64,000 nt of DNA from Siphonodentalium dalli (lineage: Eukaryota; Mollusca; Scaphopoda; Gadilida; Siphonodentaliidae). Positions within the stretch are counted from its first letter, which is position 1. Each line of letters starts with the position of its first letter. A program made the translations under genes and the position numbers. The notes below the pieces were generated by a model that saw nothing but the letters and a program-made list of their open reading frames with translations, was not told where the DNA came from and did no database searches. Shown here piece by piece: positions 56,534-64,000 of this stretch. Where the stretch lies: contig CP136063.1 in NCBI GenBank assembly GCA_032622095.1, positions 82,935,980 to 82,999,979 of the forward strand. The letters run 5' to 3'.

Positions 56534-58946
56534 ATGCATTGTATGAGCAACGAGAGACAACTCTTTACTCTTGATCACTGTTTCAAGTGCGGAATTTTTA
56601 AATCGTGCACACCTTTCAAAATGGCAGACCCTTTTAAAAACAAAAAAGGAAAATATCTAGTTGCAGACAAAATAAAATTGGGTGAATTAGCCCAGAAAAA
56701 CAAAGAAGAGTACACACAACTCAACCGAGTAGTAAGAAATGGGTGAGTAGTAAAAAAGTGGGTGCAACCCCTACCATCAGATGGCTATTTGGCGAGAGCC
56801 GTACGAGGAACATACCCTTCGTTGAAAGATGTGAAAGCTGACGATCAGAATTTACTTAAAACTATCCAAGTAGCTCGAAGATCCCATGAACAGTTAGAAT
56901 CCAATAGACAGGGAGGAGGTGATGTGGAGTATGGTGCCAGTGTGAGTAAGAAGATGTACAGGGAATATGGAGGGGGGGAGAAGAAGGCAGAAGAAGTGAG
57001 GCAAGCATTGTTTGAATGGTTCATAGACATAAGGGGTACATTAAAGGGACGTCTACCTGTTAAATTGTTCCGTTCGAAAGCAAATGAACTCTATGATAGA
57101 TGGCTGACTTCACAATCAGAGCCAGTAGAAGAGTGTGACAAGCTGTAATTTTCAAAACGTTGGATTAGGCTGCAGGCAATGGATGGCGGAGTATAACGTG
57201 AGCCTGAGAAAACCTAACAAACATTTGCTGTGTCTCAGGAAAAATGGATCTCACGAATTATCGCATTCTTAAAAATGTCTACAGAGTGCGATGTTACTTC
57301 GGTTTGAAATTTAATAAAGAGCCAATATTCATCAACATTTGGGGACCAGATTCCTCTGCATCGGAATGAGTCGGCCAACCAGAAGACGTTAACGTTAAAA
57401 GGAGAACCTGTATTCGTAAAAGAAAATTACATGTTGTCGAGGGAAAGGTGCACTGTGTATACGCAGGTTTCTTCTGATGTGAAATCCCTGATCCCGAATT
57501 CGTGTTCAAGGGAAAGGGCGTCTGAATCAAGCTGGAAATGTACACTGGGCCGAAAAGGGGTCATACCACCTCGATACCATGTTGGCCACCATTAAAAGCC
57601 TGAAGAACAAGTACAACATGTTCACGCATAATGTCGGCAAGGACTACGCCGTATATATCCTAGACATCTATTCTGTGCATGTGACGGAGGAGGTTAGGGA
57701 AGCATTGTTAAAAAGAGGGTATATCCTTATAATTCTAGGAGGTGTAATTACTGGTGACCTCCAAGTAAATGATACCCACATACACCACCAGTTGAAGTCG
57801 GCATATAGAGAACATGAGAGTGCATTAATGTTGGAGATGTTGAAGGAGAATCCAAACAAAATACCAGCTCCCAGTAGGGATGACATGATTGAGATGCTAC
57901 TGAAAAGTTGGAGAGCTCTAAACATCAATACTGTAGAGGCCTTGAAATCAAACTGTATATTAAACAATTTAGATGGGTCTGAAGATTACAAGGTGTCAGA
58001 CAAACTGTTTTCACTTGTTGGGCCCCAAATTAAGTCATTCCGCGATAAACTCCTGCAGTCTGCACAACCATCAAACTCAAAACTCAAAACCATCACTCCA
58101 ACAGAAGGTGTTCATGTGAAGGGTGTTACCAGCACTTGTAGTAGTAGCACCACGGACGCACCTTTTGATGAAGGACGGGAGTTAATTGACTGTGAGGGCG
58201 ATGAAATTGTAAATCTGGTTGATGCTGAAGATGTTTCTTCTGATGACGAGGAAAGTACTAACGCCAGTATAAACGATACTCCTGCATCTAGTAGTTCACC
58301 AATGTTGATCAACCTCTTCTAGTAAATGTTGCCGACAACACTAGTAGTACCGTTAATAGAACTGAAGTTTCTCTCCCGGAGTGCACCGATGTTTCTATCA
58401 ACAGTGACACAGCCTTCCTGAATGATTTGGAAATTGTTCTAAAAAAACACGAGAAACAAAACTCTGTTTCTGGCTTATATGTGTCAAATGAAGGACACCT
58501 ACTCCAAAGGAAGAAAAAGCATTAAGAGAAGGCTCCAAATCACTCAGGATGTGACCCAGGACACCTCTGAGAGAACTGGAGTTCAATGCTCTGCTCCTAT
58601 ACATGTATGTACTACTAGTAGTAGTTCTATTAACATTGGACCCAACTTGGAAGATACTATTAATGTTTCGGAATGCATGGAAGTTGAACCTGACACTTTA
58701 TATAAACCTGGAACTTACATCTTAGTGAAGAAGTTAAAACATACATTACCAGCTTGTGTGACGGCTGAAACCCCACTAACTGTGCAGTTTTTCGAACCAA
58801 TCACAAGTAGCCATTCCAATGATTGTCTTTATAGACCCTCTGATATTTTGTCCATTCAATGTAAGGATGTTGACAAAATTGTCTGTGACCCAGAGATCAT
58901 ATCTGCTGGGTCCAGGCAACTGCTGTATAAATTCAATGCCTGTTGA
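56534..58946 (+). pseudogene. Decayed pogo/jerky-like DDE transposase
   Basis: Fragments lie in order on the + strand, separated by an in-frame TGA (56744), a TAA (57146) and several frameshifts (about 57190-57240, 57340, 57520, 58320, 58500). Recognisable parts are a Lys-rich N-terminus and an INI(D)-type first catalytic segment near 57330-57350, followed by VKENYMLSRERCTVYT. Then come ILDIYSVH (second Asp, ~57657) and GDLQVNDTHIHHQLKSAYRE (third acidic residue, ~57753-57812). A Ser/Asp-rich linker follows, then a C-terminal domain (58690-58946) with GTYILVKKL and LYRPSDILSI. The gene is non-functional. The pogo/jerky assignment is by motif order, so a related DDE lineage is possible. Confidence 0.7.
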
Positions 58947-59384
58947 AACTTTTGAAAGCAATGTTTGTTCTGTGAATTGGAATTTGAAATATTAACATGT
59001 TTAATTTCAGAATTTGTTATTCTTTTATATGATACAAGGATTCATACTAGTAATTAAGGGGTATATGTATAGTACAAGAAAGAATACAGAAGTATTTGTC
59101 AACACAAGACATATTCTGTACTAGTTAGTACCACATGTGCTTGTATCAATCGTAAAAACATACCCATCAGAAATAAAAATAATATGAAATCTTAAAAGCA
59201 AATTATAATAAAAATTTGAAAATACTACTGTAGTATAGAATGATGGTTTCTTCTTCTGCTTTAATGTTTAAATTCTTTTGGGTATATTTTTACTATTGGT
59301 ACAAGTTCCTGTGAAGTACATGTGTGTAGTGTGTACTAGTACTACATGTAATGCGAAATATGAAAATAGTTATCAAATTTCCCA
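58947..59384. other. Unassigned intronic sequence
   Basis: AT-rich, possibly the 3' flank of the transposase relic. No terminal repeat found. Confidence 0.4.
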
Positions 59385-59487
59385 CCCCTACTTTTATTCC
59401 GCCCCCTACTCTTATTTATTTTTGGATATTTTCCACCCCCTACTTTTATTCCGCACCCTTCTTTTATTTGGATCCCGAGAGTATGAT
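59385..59487. mobile_element. Isolated right end of the CTCTCGGGATCC element
   Basis: Closely matches 24062-24167: repeated TTTATTCCGCCCCCTACTC, then TTTATTTGGATCCCGAGAG-TA. The left end is absent. Confidence 0.7.
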
Positions 59488-59780
59488 CTTGATATAAGTG
59501 AGGGTTTAGAGTTCAATCCCTTGCAGTGGCTATCCCATAATAGCATGATGTGTGAAAGCATGAGTTCCCTGTATGTGAAAAATATTCAACCTGCTTAAAA
59601 AATCACACCCTCCCACAAATGGTCAATGTTTTCATCCATACCAGTGTTACACCTTTTAATGCCTACCTATCACTCAAATTTAACTACAGTATGTTGAGGA
59701 AGTCTATGTCCAAACTAATTTATGTTCTATTAAGCAATACCCCTTCACATATAAAATTGAGTTAAGAGAGAGAGAGAGAG

Positions 59781-59879
59781 CTTTCCGATGAATGGCAACA
59801 AGCCATATTTCCGACTAAATCTGAAAAGTTACCCATAATTCTGCTGTGGTTAAGGAGTCGGTTATTTAGGGCATTACTG
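59781..59879. mobile_element. Right half of a TA-type palindromic MITE
   Basis: GCTTTCCGATGAATGGCAAC to TATTTAGGGCATTACTG-TA. Preceded by a GA dinucleotide run. Confidence 0.7.
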
Positions 59880-60891
59880 TATGTGTATGCACATTCCGGG
59901 AATTTCTCTATCCAGTATCCAATAATTGCAAATCAACAGTTACAGGTACATGTATATAATGGTTTCAAACTGTACTTCACTGCACGATTATTTGGGTCTG
60001 CTCATTTTTATTAAATTTTATCGGGACTTCCACCCTGCATGTTGATTTGGGACTGCACATTTACAGTAATTGGAACACTAAGAGTACGGTAATAACGGTA
60101 TCTATTCCAATGAGCAGTGTTCTGCTTTAATCTGTGACACATGCTTGTGGGTAGTTGATGGCCAACATAGAAGAATGTCAATGTTGTCAGCAAAATAATG
60201 AGAATATTGCTAACTAATTATTTATTGGCTGCAATGTGACTTGATGATTGTGTGGAATTAAAATGGTTTTATAATACTTACAAAATGTAATTTAGAAAAA
60301 ATATTGTATTATCAAGCAGTGTACAATTGCTGCCTTCTACGACAACTGCTTGCCGTAGATGAATGAAGATTCTATGGCTTTTTAGGCAGCTTTGCCCTTT
60401 TTAATTTCCAGGGCTGCTGCCAAATATTTTAATGACCCTCATCCGTCCGTTCGTCTGTGCATCCATCTGTCTGTTTGGAACTTTTGTCCAAGCTTGTATT
60501 CCATCATTTTCCAGTCATTTTTTTAAAACTAGGATGGATATTGACGAGTATGGGAGCCTGTGCACCTGCGATTTTGAGTTCGGTCAGACTCATTTTGGCA
60601 GAGTTATTGCCCTTTTTCGACATAGAAATGTTTTATGTTTTTTTATTTTAGAGTTATTGATCCTTTCTCAACACAGTGAAGATCATGATGTGCCACATAT
60701 TTAATGAATATGCACTTTGTATCATATTAGTGTAATCAATTCCTTCTACAGTTTGTAGTATAGGGAACTGAAACCCATAAATCCTTCAAACCTGCCACCT
60801 TCGTCTGGGGACGTTTTATTTTATTTTAAATATCAGAAATGGTATATACATGTATACTGTACATGTAGCGTCTAGAACCTTGAACACATCT
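59880..60891. other. Unassigned intronic sequence with a GTCCGTTCGTC repeat
   Basis: 60410-60700 contains CATCCGTCCGTTCGTCTGTG followed by repeat-like phrases. No exon recognised. Confidence 0.4.
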
Positions 60892-61144
60892 TTAACCCTT
60901 TGAGTGCCAGGGGCCGATCTCATCGGTCCTAAACCTACAAAATAAGTCTGTTAAAGAATATAAGAATAAATTATTAAAATGGTAAAAAATTTAAAAACAA
61001 AAAAAAACAAACAAAAAATTGTTAGGCCAATGCATTCTCTTATATATGCGAGGCGACCTATGGTCGACTCGCATATATAAGAGAATGCATTGGCACAGGG
61101 TATATGGGTTGATACAAAAATCAACCTGGCACTCAAAGGGTTAA
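60892..61144. mobile_element. piggyBac-like MITE, class C, ending 18 nt before SPTLC1 exon 2
   Basis: TTAACCCTTTGAGTGCCAGG...ACCTGGCACTCAAAGGGTTAA, 253 bp, with one near-perfect hairpin module (61025-61096). After its TTAA only CTTACTTTCATTTTACAG remains before the exon. Confidence 0.85.
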
Positions 61145-61162
61145 CTTACTTTCATTTTACAG

Positions 61163-61270
61163 GCACCTGCATACCATATGATCATCGAACTACTGCTGGT
61201 GTTGATGATTATAAAGCTACTTTTCTTTGCCAAAAGTTATGCGCCAGAGAAGATTGAACTCAGTGAAAAG
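61163..61270 (+). CDS. SPTLC1: SPTLC1 (serine palmitoyltransferase subunit 1), exon 2
   Basis: The acceptor TTTCATTTTACAG and donor GAAAAG|GTATTT bound 108 nt, phase 0 at both ends. The 36 residues begin APAYHMIIELLLVLMIIKLL and continue FFAKSYAPEKIELSEK. This matches the N-terminal transmembrane region of animal SPTLC1: human has APAYHLILE, then a hydrophobic helix with IIRLLF, then KTY and a charged EKEKEEL segment. The hydrophobic run (residues ~24-41 of the protein) is the ER-anchoring helix. Downstream exons with the aminotransferase-fold domain are not in this window. Confidence 0.85.
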
Positions 61271-61273
61271 GTA

Positions 61274-61553
61274 TTTAATCCTTCCATGACTGGAGATTCC
61301 TGAAACAAATTTTGTGAAAACCCTGTGCCAATGCATTCTCTTATATATGCGAGTGTCCCATAGGGAGCCTCAAATCTACAGGTATACATGTGCATGCAAG
61401 AGATCGCATTGGCCTAATAATATTTACCTTGACGTTGTAAGCCAGTGCATTCTGTTATATTTGCAAGGCTCCCTATGGGAGACTCGCATATATAAGAGAA
61501 TACACATGGTATCTAATGCTGCACCAGCACAGCTCCCATCATGAAAGTGGTAC
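61274..61553. mobile_element. Class D TTAA MITE starting 4 nt after SPTLC1 exon 2
   Basis: TTAATCCTTCCATGACTGGA at the left begins inside the donor context (GTATTTAATCC). The right end is CCCATCATGAAAGTGG (TTAA lost). It contains two degraded hairpin modules and CTGCACCAGCACAGCTCCC. Confidence 0.7.
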
Positions 61554-61702
61554 ATGTACTTTGGATTTGATTGAACACAGACTATTGAACAGCTACAGTA
61601 TTTTCCCTAAAATATAGTGTATTGTATATAGTGACTCTCAATTAGGTATAATTCTACATTCATTTCCAAATGGTGTTCGTTTTCATGGCATTTGGTGGGA
61701 TC

Positions 61703-61883
61703 TACTCTCAGGTGCCTAATAATTGTGATGGCCTAATAATAGTGATGTGTGGGGATTTAAGCTGAAATTAATAATAGTGATGGCAATTTCACTCTATGTC
61801 TCAATTCCAAATAATAGTGATCGTTGGGAATTTTCTCCAAAATTAATAATCGTGCTGACACTATTATTTGGCACCTGAGAGTA
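61703..61883. mobile_element. TA-flanked MITE with CTCTCAGGTGCC termini
   Basis: TA-CTCTCAGGTGCC...GGCACCTGAGAG-TA, 181 bp. It contains repeated AATAATAGTGATG words on both sides. Its ends resemble the CTCTCGGGATCC element. Confidence 0.75.
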
Positions 61884-61884
61884 T

Positions 61885-62106
61885 ATGGGGAAACCTGTTG
61901 CACAAAATCAGAAACTATTAAAGTGGTTGCCGACAAAATGGTCCAGAATTTGTTCTGTACACTTCGAATCAGGGTGTTTTGAGCACAACGTGAATATACT
62001 TGGCCCAACAGCTGCTCCGATGACAACTCAGATTAAACAAACCACATTAAACATACTGACCACCAACAAAAATGCCATCCCAAGAAAAACGCCAACTCCC
62101 ATATAA
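61885..62106 (+). pseudogene. THAP-domain fragment (C-terminal half)
   Basis: The translated segment KWLPTKWSRICSVHFESGCF, followed by a gap and then ILGPTAAP, matches the second half of a THAP zinc-coordinating DNA-binding domain: Trp, C-x2-H, then the AVPT-like AAP. The first Cys pair is missing, and a MITE ends immediately upstream. Probably a relic of a THAP-bearing transposon or a cut exon, not a complete gene. Confidence 0.5.
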
Positions 62107-62284
62107 AGAATATACACTTGCCGGAGCGTCCAGTCGTGAGTATATCCAATCAAACCTATCGATAAAAAGCGAATGCATATACCGGTACCAAATAAAGAGC
62201 TTTTATATTTTACGAGTTGGGCGTGGTTACAAATACATAATATTGCAGGCAAAATGGAGTACATGTATATTGATTTAATTAGTA

Positions 62285-62670
62285 AATATTGACCATGACA
62301 ACTATTCTAAGTCGTGTCCCCACTTTCCTTCACCATGACTCAATTAAGAGAATTCCTAATATGGTGCGAATAAAGATCGTTTAATGAACGGAATTTGCTA
62401 TGACTGGTATATAAAATATGCATATCAAAAGTTTGTGTACATGTATTTACATGTACATGTATTGATGTAATTCACTATGACAACTATTATAAGTCGAGTC
62501 CCCACTTTCCTTCACTATGACTCATTAACAAGCGTTCCCCGTTAAGTTTATTCCTGATATGATGCAAATAAAGAGTGTTTGTAGGTGTGATTACTTTTTA
62601 AACCGGAAATTGCTATGACTTTGACGGGTGTATAAAGTATGTACATCGAAAATGTACATGTACATGTATT
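62285..62670. repeat. Diverged tandem duplication, ~190-bp unit
   Basis: ATGACAACTATT(C/A)TAAGTCG through TCCCCACTTTCCTTCAC, the ATAAAGA segment and ACATGTATTTACAT occurs twice (about 62293-62470 and 62478-62665). Confidence 0.7.
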
Positions 62671-64000
62671 TACATATGTTATCCCCTCCTTCGCTCGGAA
62701 AAGTGTTACCTGTATATATAATTGGATGTTCAATGAACCATGGCCAATGTTTATATTGTCATGCACGCACGTTTTTATAATGCTATTGTTAGTGTAATTG
62801 ACACAAAGAGGTCGACAATATATGCCCAAAGCCATATATACATACCGGTAGATAAACTGGCAAACAGCATAAGGCAGTGACAGATTTGTTAGTTATCCAA
62901 TATTGCTGTTGCTTTGTTTTGATAATAACTGGAATTCCCCTAGCGCTACATTTTTGTCACGTGTTAAATTATGTGACCGCACTGACCACTGATCATGTGA
63001 CTTCAATCACGTGACTTCATCTTAGTGCTGGACGATATTAACGAAAATAAAAACCGCGATGTTTGGAAATTAAAACCGCGTTAACGATATAATCGCGTTT
63101 TTTTTTAAAACAGATACTAGAGACTGAAAACCATTTCTCACTGTTCGAGAGAATCACATCATTGGCATTAATTTTGACAAATTGACGTCGGGAATAACAT
63201 ACACAACCAGTCAACACTCAACCTCATGCTCGATTGATATTCGGAATGAAAAGTAAATTCACTGGTTAAATTCCACTATGCGGACAATTTTGTTCCGGTG
63301 ACTTGACAAATTCTGGTTTAGACTGGTAATTAGTAAAACCATTATCTCATCTATGGCAAAACTAAAAGTGTTCTGTACTATAGTATCCTTTTCTGACTCG
63401 GTATGTTCAACTATGTTGAGTAAATACAACTATGTTGAGTAAATATATATGTTATTCCCGATGACACTTGAGTCGCTTGACAAATGGAAATGTGGTTTAC
63501 CGGCAAGACAAATTTGACAAAGAGGTTCAGTCTTTCAGCGAAGTCCAAACACGTAGTACATGTACATAATCTTTGGAATTCGGCCATGTATTTTTGGGCG
63601 GGTTTGAAGCTCTAATTCTATACAATTGGTTTAACCAATCGCAGTGAGTGGTTTCTTCTAGACGAGAAGAGGGCGGTGTATTTGCCCATTGATTATTTTG
63701 ATTTACGGTGCACGTACATCATTTTGCTGAAGGAAGAGGCGTTGCATAACTGACATTCATATCGATCTATCACCTGATCAGTCGTCGATTCATTTTGGTG
63801 CATTCTCTTGTAATACTATTATACGCAGGGAAGTCGGAGGGTTTGTGTAATATTGTGAGCGAAAGGGGGACGTATTCTGGGTTTTCATATTCCCTTCCCC
63901 AATTCCGTTAGCCGTTCTTAACGTTGTTTAATATGATGATTGAATATTGAAAAAATGTGAGCCTGCAAAACGATATTTACACATGGGTACACTGAGTAAC
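62671..64000. other. Unassigned; includes an element end near 63030-63115
   Basis: GTGCTGGACGATATTAACG and ACCGCG/TAATCGCG words at 63030-63110 look like a hAT-type terminus. The rest is non-repetitive and presumably SPTLC1 intron 2. No further SPTLC1 exon was found. Confidence 0.4.

Larger units (their letters stand above)
52763..61162 (+). other. SPTLC1: SPTLC1 intron 1 (phase 0, 8.4 kb)
   Basis: GT (52763) to AG (61162). It hosts a 9-bp-TSD element with a nested GCGGTAT element, a FLYWCH-coding inverted-repeat element, a degraded DDE transposase, MITE fragments, and a class C TTAA MITE ending 18 nt before exon 2. Confidence 0.75.

Overview
This is eukaryotic nuclear DNA from an animal, most likely a marine mollusc. 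It is AT-rich and exon-poor, has GT-AG introns, and is packed with small inverted-repeat elements. It also carries dispersed degenerate arrays built on 'GTCCGTCCGTC', 'GCCATCTTGGATTT' and 'AGCTCACCTGAG' motifs, which I associate with bivalve and gastropod genomes. The species cannot be fixed from the sequence. I see no bacterial genes, CRISPR arrays or intact tRNA genes.

Two host genes are supported. (1) A large nuclear C2H2 zinc-finger/AT-hook protein on the + strand. A short exon (19803-19941) is joined by a phase-0 intron (19942-24423) to a giant terminal exon (24424-30582); the splice junction rebuilds a perfect C2H2 finger. A poly(A) signal lies at 30879. (2) The 5' end of a serine palmitoyltransferase subunit 1 (SPTLC1) gene on the + strand. 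Coding exon 1 is 52706-52762 and exon 2 is 61163-61270; the remaining exons must lie beyond 64000. Two further single-exon candidates (47049-47149 +, 50651-50718 -) are weak.

Nearly everything else is transposable-element material. Target-site duplications (TSDs) let several families be typed. TTAA-flanked piggyBac-like MITEs occur in at least five terminal classes, called A-E here. Class A ends in CCCTTTCTATACTAA, B in CCCTTTACCCAACA, C in AGTGCCAGG, D in CCATGA and E in AGGTACTCAATCCG. hAT-like MITEs have 8-bp TSDs. TA-flanked mariner-like MITEs and Mutator-like elements with 9-bp TSDs are present. So are a FLYWCH-domain reading frame, a decayed pogo/jerky-like DDE transposase and a THAP-domain fragment.

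The most unusual element is a 524-bp terminal-repeat retrotransposon in miniature (TRIM) at 12418-12941. Its LTRs contain the internal promoter region of 5S rRNA. It has a tRNA-Pro primer-binding site, a polypurine tract and a 4-bp TSD, and a solo LTR of the same family with its own TSD lies at 6404-6614. This is the layout of plant Cassandra elements, but in an animal genome.

Layout: 1-19800, mobile and tandem repeats, a possible promoter near 5300, the solo LTR, the TRIM, a 1.86-kb hAT-like foldback and a 1.17-kb 9-bp-TSD element. 19803-30900, the zinc-finger gene. 30900-52200, intergenic MITE graveyard with nested and abutting insertions and minisatellites. 52500-61270, SPTLC1 exons 1-2, with intron 1 loaded with DNA transposons and exon 2 squeezed between two TTAA MITEs. 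61270-64000, MITEs, a THAP fragment and unassigned sequence.
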